A stretch of DNA of 64,000 nt from CAYJBH01 sp964370825 (GTDB taxonomy: Bacteria; Bacillota; Clostridia; Oscillospirales; Ruminococcaceae). The DNA lies in the NCBI GenBank assembly GCA_964370825.1, contig CAYJKY010000009.1, positions 1 to 64,000 on the forward strand, written 5' to 3'. A program made the position numbers and the translations under genes. The notes below the pieces were generated by a model, which was not told where the DNA came from, searched no databases, and worked only from the letters and a program-made list of their open reading frames with translations. Below are positions 8,305 through 17,617 of this stretch, in pieces (position 1 is the stretch's first letter; each line of letters starts with the position of its first letter).

Positions 8305-9192
8305 ATGAAAATGCTCAAACAAGACAAGCGCTTTTACTATATCAACACCGCAATATTATTATTTCTATTGCTCATTGTACTCTATCCACTCTATTTTGTT
8401 GTGATAGCCTCAATAAGTGACCCGTCACTTGTAGGCACGGGTCAGGTGATTCTTTGGCCGCAAGGCATAACTTTTGAAGGTTATAAAAGAATTATCGAAT
8501 ACGATATGATATGGACAGGTTACAGAAACACGATTATTTATACCATTTTAGGAACGCTACTCAACATAACCGTCACCGTCTTGGCCGGATACGCACTATC
8601 GAGAAAAGATTTGATTGGCAGAGGTTTCTTGCTCAAACTATTCACCTTCACGATGTTTTTCAGCGGTGGTTTAATCCCAAGCTACCTCGTTGTGCAGGAG
8701 CTGAACCTCGTTAATAATCCTTTGGTTTTAATAATCTTAGGTGCTGTGAGTGTATGGAATTTATTGATATGCAAAACTTTTTTCCAAAGCACTATACCGC
8801 CAGAGCTTTTTGAGGCGGCTTCGATTGACGGGTGTGGTAACGGACGATTTTTTGTACAGATGGTTTTACCACTGTCAAAAGCGATTATCGCTGTTATGGT
8901 GGTATACTACGCCGTCGGGCATTGGAATTCGTTTTTCAATGCGTTGATTTATATCAACGACCGCGATTACATGCCTTTACAGCTTGTATTGCGTGAAATA
9001 TTGACAAGTCAACAGCATATGATGCAGGAAATGAATGACGGAATGCTAGAAGATATGACTGAGAATACAATGATAGCGGAATCGATAAAATACGGAATTA
9101 TTATAGTGTCTAGTCTACCAATTATGATGGTGTATCCTTTTGCACAAAAGTATTTTGTAAAAGGCGTAATGATAGGCTCGCTTAAAGGTTAA
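8305..9192 (+). CDS. Sugar ABC transporter permease, YtcP type
   Basis: The second permease (295 residues, about six membrane helices) has the EAA motif FEAASIDGCGNGRFFVQMVL and the typical ending KYFVKGVMIGSLKG of the YtcP/AraQ class. The ATG at 8305 follows GGGGAGCG at normal spacing; an upstream in-frame ATG at the left end of the frame (MNTAWG) lacks this. The gap to the LplB-type gene is about 54 bp, and the two clearly form one transporter with the lipoprotein. Confidence 0.93.
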   Translation: MKMLKQDKRFYYINTAILLFLLLIVLYPLYFVVIASISDPSLVGTGQVILWPQGITFEGYKRIIEYDMIWTGYRNTIIYTILGTLLNITVTVLAGYALSRKDLIGRGFLLKLFTFTMFFSGGLIPSYLVVQELNLVNNPLVLIILGAVSVWNLLICKTFFQSTIPPELFEAASIDGCGNGRFFVQMVLPLSKAIIAVMVVYYAVGHWNSFFNALIYINDRDYMPLQLVLREILTSQQHMMQEMNDGMLEDMTENTMIAESIKYGIIIVSSLPIMMVYPFAQKYFVKGVMIGSLKG

Positions 9193-9304
9193 CAAAAGCA
9201 CAAATTTGTTTAAAAGTATTAAAAGATACTTGGCCAACAATGACTGCTTTTCATCGAATAGAACATTCAAGAGTATAATATATTTAAGTAAAATTGAGGT
9301 ATAA

Positions 9305-10972
9305 ATGAAAAAAATAGAAACAAAACTCATGTCGTCGCTCGCAAAAGTATTTTTGGACGAAACACCCAAAGAGAGTACTATTGTCGGCACAGAGTCACTT
9401 TTATATGGTGAGAGCTATGCTTTCCAGGTTGCATACAAACACCAAGACACGGTGAGGTACGAGCAAAAGTATTTAAAACTAAACATAATATCAGACATAT
9501 CCGATTACTTACAAATAAGGTATGTTAAAAATGTACCTGTTATGTTGGCTTCATGGGCCACAAAAGACGAGTTTTATTTAAAAGACGGCAAGCCCGGCAT
9601 GTATCCCGATTTGCTCGAAAACCTGAGTTATGATAACGAAGTATTCGCAAGTTCAGTTTTGTGGCAAAGCATACATGTAGAATTCACTCCCACAAAGGAA
9701 GTTTTGCCCGGCACTCATATCATAAAAATTCAATTCGTAAGCGTCGGCGGCAAAGACGTAGGGGAAATTCTAGGAGAAGTAGAGACCTGTGTTAAATTAA
9801 TTAACAAAGTCTTGCCAAAACAAGATTTGAAATTCACACAGTGGTTTCATGCCGATTGTCTGAGCACCTACTATAATGTGACTTCTTTGTCGGACAAACA
9901 TTTTGAATTGATTGAAAAATTCATAAAAACTGCCGTGAGAAACGGCGTGAACATGATACTTGTGCCGCTGTTCACACCGCCTTTAGATGTTGATTACAAA
10001 GGCGATCGCCCCACGGTTCAATTGGTAAAAGTAGTAAAAAAAGACAAATTGTATACTTTTGATTTTTCTTTTTTGGACAGGTATATCAACATTTGTTTGG
10101 AAGCCGGTGTCGAGTTTTTTGAGATGTCACATCTTTTTACTCAGTGGGGTGCAAAATATGCACCAAAAATTTTCGGCACCGTAAACGGCATGGAGCAACA
10201 GATATTCGGCTGGGATGATTTATCAACAGGCGAAGAGTACACATCATTTTTGTCTGCGTTTTTACCCGAGCTCGTACAATATCTAAAAAACAAAGACATA
10301 GACAAAAACACCTATTTTCACATTTCCGACGAGCCGTCTTTAAGCAATTTGGAACAATATAAAAAGTGTTCTGAATTTTTATATGGACAGCTCGGTGATT
10401 TTAAGATAATCGATGCATTATCAAACATCGACTTCTTCAATGAGGGATGCGTCAAGACACCTGTTGTCTCAACTTATCACATTGAAGAGTTTTTGGAAAA
10501 GGATATCGAAGAGAGATGGATTTATTACTGTTGCATCCATGACAACAAGGTGTCAAACAGGTTCATTGCAATGCCAAGCTACAGAAACAGGGTAATAGCA
10601 ACACAAATTTACAAGTTTGATATCGACGGTTTTTTGCAATGGGGATACAACTTTTGGTATTCCAAATTTTCAAAAAATGCAATAAACCCATTTTTGACAA
10701 CAGATGCCAACATGGGGTATGAGGCGGGCGACGGTTTTAGTGTCTATCCCGGCGAAAACGGTCCTCTTGAATCTATCAGAATTCGAGTTTTCCACGATGC
10801 TCTGTGTGATTTGCGCGCCATGAAATTACTGGAAAGTTATACCAGCAAAGAATATGTCCTGTCGATTATCGAGGAAGGAATTACGCCGATTAAATTCAAC
10901 GACACTCCCGAATCGGAAGAATACGTCCTCAATTTGAGAAAAAGAATTAACGATGAACTGGAAATGCGGTAA
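9305..10972 (+). CDS. DUF4091 domain-containing protein, putative cytoplasmic glycoside hydrolase
   Basis: The protein has 555 residues and no signal peptide. The N-terminal 170 residues look like a beta-rich domain. The rest resembles the DUF4091/GH123-like TIM barrel, with FTQWFHADCLSTYYNV, GVNMILVPLFTPPLD, TYFHISDEPSL and the late segment DGFLQWGYNFWYSKF. The acidic pair in HISDEP is the best catalytic candidate, by analogy with GH123, where an Asp-Glu pair acts with the substrate N-acetyl group. AttGAGG precedes the ATG. It follows the sugar permeases by 112 bp and probably degrades the imported sugar. The substrate is not established. Confidence 0.75.
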   Translation: MKKIETKLMSSLAKVFLDETPKESTIVGTESLLYGESYAFQVAYKHQDTVRYEQKYLKLNIISDISDYLQIRYVKNVPVMLASWATKDEFYLKDGKPGMYPDLLENLSYDNEVFASSVLWQSIHVEFTPTKEVLPGTHIIKIQFVSVGGKDVGEILGEVETCVKLINKVLPKQDLKFTQWFHADCLSTYYNVTSLSDKHFELIEKFIKTAVRNGVNMILVPLFTPPLDVDYKGDRPTVQLVKVVKKDKLYTFDFSFLDRYINICLEAGVEFFEMSHLFTQWGAKYAPKIFGTVNGMEQQIFGWDDLSTGEEYTSFLSAFLPELVQYLKNKDIDKNTYFHISDEPSLSNLEQYKKCSEFLYGQLGDFKIIDALSNIDFFNEGCVKTPVVSTYHIEEFLEKDIEERWIYYCCIHDNKVSNRFIAMPSYRNRVIATQIYKFDIDGFLQWGYNFWYSKFSKNAINPFLTTDANMGYEAGDGFSVYPGENGPLESIRIRVFHDALCDLRAMKLLESYTSKEYVLSIIEEGITPIKFNDTPESEEYVLNLRKRINDELEMR

Positions 10973-11194
10973 GTCTTTTTGGATAAATATTTATACACCA
11001 AGCGATAATCGCGAAAAAAGCAGATACGCTGATTCGATAGCGAACAAAAAAGACCGGTGTAGACAGAAAATCTGACGGCGAATATGGTCAGGCGGTATGT
11101 TGCTTTACTAGTTTACACAACCGCGGGGATTGCATCGGCTCCACAACGGCAGTGCCCGTGAAATCCCTGTTTGAACACCTATAGAACAACGGCT

Positions 11195-11243
11195 AAACAA
11201 CGATTCACCACGCCAGATAAGTAGGCGCGGTGAATCGTTGTTT
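11195..11243. terminator. Bidirectional terminator between convergent genes
   Basis: A 20-bp stem with one mismatch (left arm from 11195, right arm 11224-11243, core CAACGATTCACC) surrounds a 9-base loop. On the minus strand the arm ends near GGTTGTT-like sequence, and on the plus strand it runs into GTTTA. It lies between the DUF4091 gene (plus) and the large glycosidase-like gene (minus). The remainder of 10973-11351 shows no gene. Confidence 0.7.
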
Positions 11244-11351
11244 ATCGCGGGACATATTTCTGCAAGCTCTGTTTGCGGCTTGCAAGCCAATCTCGGCCAA
11301 ATGTTTTTTATCGTCGATGCTTTTTGGGAAAACACGACTACGAAACAACAG

Positions 11352-14300
11352 CTAGATAAAAACCTCTACCTTTTGCACGAATCCGTTTCTCTCAAACATA
11401 TCGCCGCTGAGTTCCTTGCTGAGTTTCATGGATTGTTGCTCCTGCGTACCGCTTGTCGTGTGTACTATTACATACTTTTTGTCTGAATGTTTGTAGCAGA
11501 CTTCTACGCCATAACAGCTCAAAACCACTTCACTATTTTCGGCGAACTCATCCTGCCTTAAAAACTCCGGAAAAAATGATATTTGACCATCTACAATGCC
11601 AACACCGAGCTCGCCTCGGCGCATTATTATGCTCTCTTTCACCTGTCCGGTCATGCCGGGCTGTTCACTTTTTCTGTTATATGAGGTGTGAGAATATGGT
11701 TCGGTCGGGAATGCGCCACACTCTTCGGGTGTCTTCCGATATATAAACCCATCAAGGATTTCATGATATTGACGGTATATCTCGGTTATGTCTTCACCGT
11801 TTGCATGGGCGCGCTGTGCCGTCTCGAGCACACCGAGTGCAAATTTTGCGTTCTGATGCCAGTATGCACAGCCTATGCCCTCAAATTTGTACATGACATC
11901 ACTTCTGCCGTTGAATTTCTTGTGCCCGAACAATCTTTCGTATTCTTCGCATAGACTTTGTATTTCAAGTTCTGACAACATCTTTTTCGCACATCTTTCC
12001 AGCAAAATCTGTTCGGTGGTGATGTCGGCTTCAAATCGCAAATTTCCGCACCTGTCTATCTCTATTATTTCGTTAATCACTCGATAATCTTTCGACAGTA
12101 TATTTTTATCAAAAAATCTTGTTGTCGTTTTTATCGGATACAAGGTGTGATATCCACCCGGTTCGAAATACAGTTCTTCTTTTATGGAAGCTATCAAGTC
12201 GCACACTTCGTCGGCGTTCAATGCACCACTTGCGATTATGGCAGATTGTCCCTCAAACATCGTCTTCATCGGCACAAAACTGAAATCCTTTTTGAGCAGG
12301 TTATAGCTGACATAGACATCGCCGCTATTTTTATCTATAGTATAATCTACAAGCGCATCGGCACAACTGATAAAGCGCAAGATATCATCGGTTTGCACGA
12401 TACATTTGTCGCTGAAACCACAGCTATAGACCTTTTTGCGATAAGCAGAGAATGCCTCTCCCATTTCATCGAGCACCGCTTTGGAATTGCTCTCAAAGTC
12501 CTCGGCATATTTTGACAATATCTCAACAATATTTTGCATCCACACACTCACCTCGTATGATATATAAAACGAGGATAGACTGTTTTGAAATAATTTTTTG
12601 ATAAAATCGAGGTATGCTTTAAGATGATATACCGTAATCACCGAAAGTCCTATGCCTACTATTGCATTATTTGCATCATTCCATTCCGGTCGTTGTGTGT
12701 TCATCCAGATACCACCACCCGGCAAAAGGTTGCTCACCTTGCAAAGCACTGCCACCAGTAGTTTTTCAGTGAGGTTTGCAGTGTACACATTGGTATCTTT
12801 AAGCAATAGCTTTGCATCGGTGCCATATGATAACACTAGATCTTCTAGCTGTTCATCTTTTTGGGCATCAAATATAATTGTGTTTTTGCTATCCTTTAGA
12901 ATTTCGCAGTAATCCTTTATTATATAAGGAACATTTGCATAGCTGAATATCTCTTCCGACAACATGTTTTGCAGTTTATCGGGATAGTGATTTGACAATC
13001 CCTGCAAGAGTCGCAAAAGATAGATTATCTGGTGATCACCCCAATATCCAAGGCCACTGAAAGGATTTTCCGGCTCCGGTTTTTCCCAGTCAATTCCCTC
13101 ATGGCTTATACGATAAGGGTTGAAACCGTCTACAGTGGAAGCGTTCACAAATTTTGCCACCATATTTTCATAGTATTCGGGATAGGAGAGCCCAAGCGCC
13201 TCCCAATTTTGAAAGATGTCGCGCCAGTTCCCCTCATATCCTACCGTGCGTTCTGCGTTTTCGTCTTTTAGCGTAATATTGAATTTGTTCCAAGGGCGAG
13301 ACGGATCACCGTGTCGTCTTGAAAAAGATAACTCCATATATTCAAGCGACAGGCGATGCATGTCGACATCCGATTTCGCCATTTCTTTGAACTCAAATAT
13401 CGTTTTGCAGTTCTTTATTTGGTTCAGAAGCGAGGCGTTTTTCGCCACGGTCTTATTTCGCTTTTCTAAAAAGTCAGCAAAAAATTTGTAGTTGAAATCA
13501 TACCCGTTTTCAAAGGTGCCACCACGCATCAAATTGTAAAGTGTGCTGATAAAATGGGTAGCACAGGCTGTTGTGTCTGCGGTGGACTGAACCCCATCCG
13601 CCTCAGATACAATCTTCAGAATGCTCTGTGTCCCGTTTGCTATATCGGTGAAAAGCTCGGTAAAATTGTTACCGTTTGCATATTCCATGAGTTTTGCTAT
13701 CATGGCGTGATTATATCCGCAGTCTAACACAAAAGAGCATTCTCTTTCCTCGCTTGAGGTGAGACCGACCTTTATAAGAGCAAAATATGCGCCTTTTTTT
13801 CCGTAACATTCCTCCTGATGGCTTAAAATATCGTTGTTTTTGAATTTAGATACTACATCCGGATTAATGAAAATCTCGGCATCTGATTCGGTGCAGTAGG
13901 CAACATTTGCGCGCAGCATCTCGATCGGATGTGGAGTATCGTTGACGGTAGTGGTCATGGAATAGATTGCAAGGCGCTCGCCAACAAGCTCTGTCGCCTT
14001 GTACGCATCGACAAGAGTCGAAGAAGATTGTTGCAACGCTGTCGGCACACCATGCGGCATAATATTCAAAAAGCCATCCAGCAACTCGACATCAGTTCTA
14101 TTTTGCGAAAGATTACAAATCTTCGCTGTCTTGACTATGCCATATTTTTCCGACGTTTGCAATTTGTATGAATAGCAAAGTTTGAGGTCATGGTTTATCT
14201 CTTCGAAAATCAGGCTGTTACCGTAACATGATTTATAGATATTTCTCGTGATGTCATATTTTTTCACTCCGCTTGTCTCAAACGGTTGCCAAAAATCTTT

Positions 14301-14552
14301 ACCCGCCTTGACTATTGTCTTGCTGCCGCTCTCATAGGCGCAGTTCAGCTTATCCTCTGTCTCATAGGGAAAAATGCTGCCCTCGGCATTTTTGCGACCG
14401 GCGGTTATGCCACCGTCTCCAATAGAGGACAAAAAGATCCAGATGTCGCAAGCAGAAGCGATTTTAATAAAAAACGGTGCCATGTTCTGGCTGTTCGATA
14501 TTTTGTAGTACGGGATATTATCTATGGTTATAAAAGAGCCTGTCGCTTTCAT
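11352..14552 (-). CDS. Large cytoplasmic protein, possible (alpha/alpha)6 glycosidase or glycan phosphorylase
   Basis: The 1066-residue protein has no signal peptide. Its layout resembles large glycan phosphorylases and glycosidases: a beta-sandwich-like N-terminus (about 1-320), then a helical-barrel-like region (about 340-800). That region contains GDPSRPWNKFNI, YEGNWRDIFQNWEAL, GFNPYRISHEGIDWE, GLGYWGDHQIIYLLRLL and GGIWMNTQRPEWNDANNA. The last segment recalls the GDWNDG catalytic motif of GH94, with an Asp at the same place, but the family cannot be fixed by eye. The C-terminal 250 residues contain IGCAYWHQNAKFALGVLETA. It starts 15 bp after the GH3 gene and ends the LacI/Opp operon, so a role in cutting or phosphorolysing imported beta-glucan oligomers is plausible. 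Confidence 0.6.
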   Translation of the reverse strand: MKATGSFITIDNIPYYKISNSQNMAPFFIKIASACDIWIFLSSIGDGGITAGRKNAEGSIFPYETEDKLNCAYESGSKTIVKAGKDFWQPFETSGVKKYDITRNIYKSCYGNSLIFEEINHDLKLCYSYKLQTSEKYGIVKTAKICNLSQNRTDVELLDGFLNIMPHGVPTALQQSSSTLVDAYKATELVGERLAIYSMTTTVNDTPHPIEMLRANVAYCTESDAEIFINPDVVSKFKNNDILSHQEECYGKKGAYFALIKVGLTSSEERECSFVLDCGYNHAMIAKLMEYANGNNFTELFTDIANGTQSILKIVSEADGVQSTADTTACATHFISTLYNLMRGGTFENGYDFNYKFFADFLEKRNKTVAKNASLLNQIKNCKTIFEFKEMAKSDVDMHRLSLEYMELSFSRRHGDPSRPWNKFNITLKDENAERTVGYEGNWRDIFQNWEALGLSYPEYYENMVAKFVNASTVDGFNPYRISHEGIDWEKPEPENPFSGLGYWGDHQIIYLLRLLQGLSNHYPDKLQNMLSEEIFSYANVPYIIKDYCEILKDSKNTIIFDAQKDEQLEDLVLSYGTDAKLLLKDTNVYTANLTEKLLVAVLCKVSNLLPGGGIWMNTQRPEWNDANNAIVGIGLSVITVYHLKAYLDFIKKLFQNSLSSFYISYEVSVWMQNIVEILSKYAEDFESNSKAVLDEMGEAFSAYRKKVYSCGFSDKCIVQTDDILRFISCADALVDYTIDKNSGDVYVSYNLLKKDFSFVPMKTMFEGQSAIIASGALNADEVCDLIASIKEELYFEPGGYHTLYPIKTTTRFFDKNILSKDYRVINEIIEIDRCGNLRFEADITTEQILLERCAKKMLSELEIQSLCEEYERLFGHKKFNGRSDVMYKFEGIGCAYWHQNAKFALGVLETAQRAHANGEDITEIYRQYHEILDGFIYRKTPEECGAFPTEPYSHTSYNRKSEQPGMTGQVKESIIMRRGELGVGIVDGQISFFPEFLRQDEFAENSEVVLSCYGVEVCYKHSDKKYVIVHTTSGTQEQQSMKLSKELSGDMFERNGFVQKVEVFI

Positions 14553-14567
14553 GTGTTATGAGCCTTT

Positions 14568-17255
14568 CTAATCAATCTTTTTTATATCAAATGTTATTAT
14601 CTTCATGCCGGTTTCGCCGAAAAACAGTTCTATATATGCACTTCTCGTCGCAAACATATTAAATTCACCGCTGAAAACTCCTTCACTGCCACCCTTTAGT
14701 GTGAGCATGTCAAGAAACATACCGTTAACCTTCATAGTCATGGATAGCTGTGCGAGCTGTGGTGCGTCGGCAAACAGTTTTGTTTCAAAGCGATATGTGC
14801 CGTTGTCGCTAAATCGTAGCGTTAGCTTTGTTGTAATGCCTTTTGTCGTGTCTATCTTGTCAATCGGAAAAAACGTTCCGTCTCCAATGATAAATTCGCC
14901 AAGTTCGTTTGCAACCTCGAACTTGTTTTCCGGAGGCGATAAAACCTCTATTTCTACGTCGTCGTTGCCGTTATACCACACCGTAGAGTTGATGATGTTC
15001 ACTGCATTACGCACGAGATATTCCCTTTTGAGGCTTCCTTTTTCAAGCTCTCGTTCACTGTTATCGTCGTTCGAATTGCTCTCGCTGTCGGAACACACCA
15101 TATATACATCGTTTTGTGCCGATATCATGTCAGCAGTGTTGTTTTTGGACGCTTTGCCGCCCTCTTTGTTCATGGTTGCCCACCAGTCGGTCATCACCAT
15201 GCCGTCATATCCCCAGTCGTCTCGCAAAACGGTGGTTAGAAGATCGTGGTTCGATGCCGCCTGTATGCCATTTATCGGGTTGTATGCCGACATGAGGCTT
15301 TTTGCGCCACCCTCTCGTACCGCAATCTCAAAGCCGCGAAGATATATTTCCCTCGCCGCTCTTGCGCTGAGCACCGAGTCGGCGGTGTTGCGGCCACTCT
15401 CCTGATTGTTCGCCATAAAGTGTTTTATCGTTCCTGTAACTCGGTGGCGATTCATCGCTTTGAGCTGTGCCGATGCCATCTTTCCCGTCAAAAGCGGGTC
15501 TTCGGAATAATACTCGAAGTTTCGTCCACAGAGCGGGTGACGATGGATATTCATGCCGGGACCGAGCAGTGTATCAACCTTGTGATACAACATCTCGACC
15601 GACAAAAATGAAAACAACTCTTCTATCAGCTCGGTATTAAAGGTGGAGGCAAGCGCCGTGCCGTTTGGCAAACTCAAAGCAAGTGTACCGCAGTCCATTC
15701 TTATGCCGGACGGACCATCGGCACAACAAACTATCGGAATTCCACGCTCAGCGAGCGGTCTGCTCACGCCCCCGTAACAGCCGGCCGTTCCCGCAGTGAC
15801 CTTTGGCGAGCACATTCCCTCACCGCGCGATAACTGTATAAGTTCTATGTCACTCATATCTTCGGCAAACTGCAACGTAGTAATCTTGCCCGACAAGAGT
15901 TGTTCGAAATTATAGCCGCAATCGGTCCTTTTTGCCGAACTCTTTTGCTCAATCTCTGTTTTATTACACTGTCGCGTTGGAGCATCGGCATAAATTGCTT
16001 CATACTCACCGTTTTGTATGGTGGCGGTGAGTCGCTTGAAAGAAACTTTCGGAAACAACGCGACGTTACAGCGCTCAACGACGGTTTCATGCTCTATTTT
16101 AATGTTTCCGATCTGCTCTGTGTCTCTTACATTGTGACCGGCAAAGAAGGTGTAAACACCTTTTTCTAAAACAAAGGCGGATTGTCCCTCGTCAAAAGAG
16201 GTAAAATCACGATAGTTTATCGATACTGCCAGTTCCTGCGACTCGTTTGGGGAAAGAAGTTTCGTTTTTGCAAAGCCAACGAGCGTCATTCTCGGCTTGC
16301 CAAGTCTATCAGTCGGTGCATTCACATAAAACTGAACCGTTTTTTTGCCGGGAAGTTGTCCGATATTTTTCACCGACAAAGTGACGCTCACGCCACTTTC
16401 ACTATGATTTAGGCGAACATTCTCGAAAATAAATTCTGAATAGGAAAGACCGTAGCCAAACGGATACAAAACCCTGTTTTGAGCAAATGTTTCGAAATAG
16501 CGATAACCAACAAAAATATCCTCGTCATAGATCACCTGTGAAAGGTCACCGAAATTTTTTGGGTAGTCGTCGAGGCTTTTTGCTATGGTGTCGGGTAGGC
16601 AACCGCTCGGGTTGACCGAACCGCACAGCACGTCGGCATAACCGTTTCCACTCTCTACGCCTCCATGCCAAGCATAGACTATTGCGCCGACAGCACAGCT
16701 TTCGATGAACTCCATGTCCATAATGCCGCCGACATTCAACAGCACTGCCACACGCTTAAAATTACTGCATATCAAAGTGAGATTGCTTTTTTCGGTTTCG
16801 CTGAGATAATAGCTACCACTCTCCGCAACGGCATCTTTATCCTCTCCCGCACTTCTTGCGAGCACAAATACCGCAAGGTCGCATCGCTCGGCAGACGCTT
16901 TTACTGTGTTCTGTGACAATAGCGGCTCTTTTTGTGAAAAAGGTTCTTGCGCCCAACCTTTGCCCTTGTCAAAAGGATTTTTTTCGATAAAATCGGAATG
17001 TATTTTATACAGTTCTTCATCAATGTCACGCTGACTTTTCAGCCCGTCGGCAATAGTCACAAGATATGGTATATTTACCATTCCCCCACTACCGGTTCCG
17101 CAATAATAGGTGTCTATCTGCCCTCGACCAAAAAGGGCGATTTTTTCGCCCTTTCTAATTGGGAGGGTTTGATTCTCGTTTTTAAGCAGAACAACACTCT
17201 GTGCAACCGCCTCACGAATTTTTTTTATGTAATCATCAAAATTCAAACTATACAT
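14568..17255 (-). CDS. Glycoside hydrolase family 3 beta-glucosidase with swapped domain order
   Basis: This is a cytoplasmic GH3 enzyme of about 895 residues. The domain order is reversed. The alpha/beta-sandwich domain comes first (SVVLLKNENQTLPI, GTGSGGMVN, AYAWHGGVESGNGYADVLCG-like), then a fibronectin-III-like domain (VSVTLSVKNIGQLPGKKTVQ). The TIM barrel comes last (CCADGPSGIRMD, GPGMNIHRHPLCGRNFEYYS, GTIKHFMANNQE). The nucleophile Asp lies in GMVMTDWWA. Butyrivibrio and Ruminococcus enzymes share this order. A further C-terminal domain may bind carbohydrate. I start at 17255 because the upstream part of the frame translates the repeat array; an ATG at 17267 is an alternative. It probably hydrolyses beta-glucosides brought in by the Opp-type transporter. 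Confidence 0.9.
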   Translation of the reverse strand: MYSLNFDDYIKKIREAVAQSVVLLKNENQTLPIRKGEKIALFGRGQIDTYYCGTGSGGMVNIPYLVTIADGLKSQRDIDEELYKIHSDFIEKNPFDKGKGWAQEPFSQKEPLLSQNTVKASAERCDLAVFVLARSAGEDKDAVAESGSYYLSETEKSNLTLICSNFKRVAVLLNVGGIMDMEFIESCAVGAIVYAWHGGVESGNGYADVLCGSVNPSGCLPDTIAKSLDDYPKNFGDLSQVIYDEDIFVGYRYFETFAQNRVLYPFGYGLSYSEFIFENVRLNHSESGVSVTLSVKNIGQLPGKKTVQFYVNAPTDRLGKPRMTLVGFAKTKLLSPNESQELAVSINYRDFTSFDEGQSAFVLEKGVYTFFAGHNVRDTEQIGNIKIEHETVVERCNVALFPKVSFKRLTATIQNGEYEAIYADAPTRQCNKTEIEQKSSAKRTDCGYNFEQLLSGKITTLQFAEDMSDIELIQLSRGEGMCSPKVTAGTAGCYGGVSRPLAERGIPIVCCADGPSGIRMDCGTLALSLPNGTALASTFNTELIEELFSFLSVEMLYHKVDTLLGPGMNIHRHPLCGRNFEYYSEDPLLTGKMASAQLKAMNRHRVTGTIKHFMANNQESGRNTADSVLSARAAREIYLRGFEIAVREGGAKSLMSAYNPINGIQAASNHDLLTTVLRDDWGYDGMVMTDWWATMNKEGGKASKNNTADMISAQNDVYMVCSDSESNSNDDNSERELEKGSLKREYLVRNAVNIINSTVWYNGNDDVEIEVLSPPENKFEVANELGEFIIGDGTFFPIDKIDTTKGITTKLTLRFSDNGTYRFETKLFADAPQLAQLSMTMKVNGMFLDMLTLKGGSEGVFSGEFNMFATRSAYIELFFGETGMKIITFDIKKID

Positions 17256-17276
17256 ATTTGTGATCATTCCTCTCTC

Positions 17277-17617
17277 GATGTTTTTTCCGGTTTCGCCACA
17301 TAGTGGCGAAATTTCAGTGCATTCCACTGAAAAGGAACAAAACTCGGTGTTTGACGGTTTNNNNNNNNNNNNNNNNNNNNNNNNNNNNNNNNNNNNNNNN
17401 NNNNNNNNNNNNNNNNNNNNNNNNNNNNNNNNNNNNNNNNNNNNNNNNNNNNNNNNNNNNGCGAAATTTCAGTGCATTCCACTGAAAAGGAACAAAACTC
17501 GGTGTTTGACGGTTTGTTTTCAAACCTCGATGTTTTTTTCCGGTTTCGCCACATGGTGGCGAAATTTCAGTGCATTCCACTGAAAAGGAACAAAACTCGG
17601 TGTTTGACGGTTTCACC
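17277..17617. repeat. 98-bp tandem repeat array with two to three hairpins per unit
   Basis: At least three copies lie between the oppF-like stop and the GH3 start, at about 17277-17360, 17461-17515 and 17528-17615. The complete pair gives a 98-bp period. Each unit has a stem TTTCGCCAC/GTGGCGAAA, a stem TCAGTG/CACTGA and a stem GGTTT/AAACC, then CGGTGTTTGACGG. A 98-bp period is not a multiple of three and no start site fits, so it is not coding. No unique spacers separate the units, so it is not CRISPR. Its place inside a probable operon suggests RNA folding that sets expression of the glycosidases, or a palindromic repeat expanded by slippage. Confidence 0.85.
17361..17460. other. Assembly gap of 100 N inside the 98-bp repeat
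   Basis: Exactly 100 N, the usual placeholder for an unsized gap. Matching the flanks to the full unit shows that 43 bp plus a whole number of 98-bp units are missing, so the copy number is unknown. Confidence 0.97.

Noticed and set aside
14605..17303. Several plus-strand frames over the GH3 gene
   Set aside because: They are shadows of the long minus-strand GH3 frame, without ribosome sites or domains.
17256..17327. N-terminal extension of the GH3 frame
   Set aside because: Its first 20 or so residues translate the 98-bp repeat unit and are repeated in other frames there; the start is placed at 17255.
17277..17617. CRISPR array
   Set aside because: Units are 98 bp, nearly identical throughout, with no unique spacers, and no cas gene is near.
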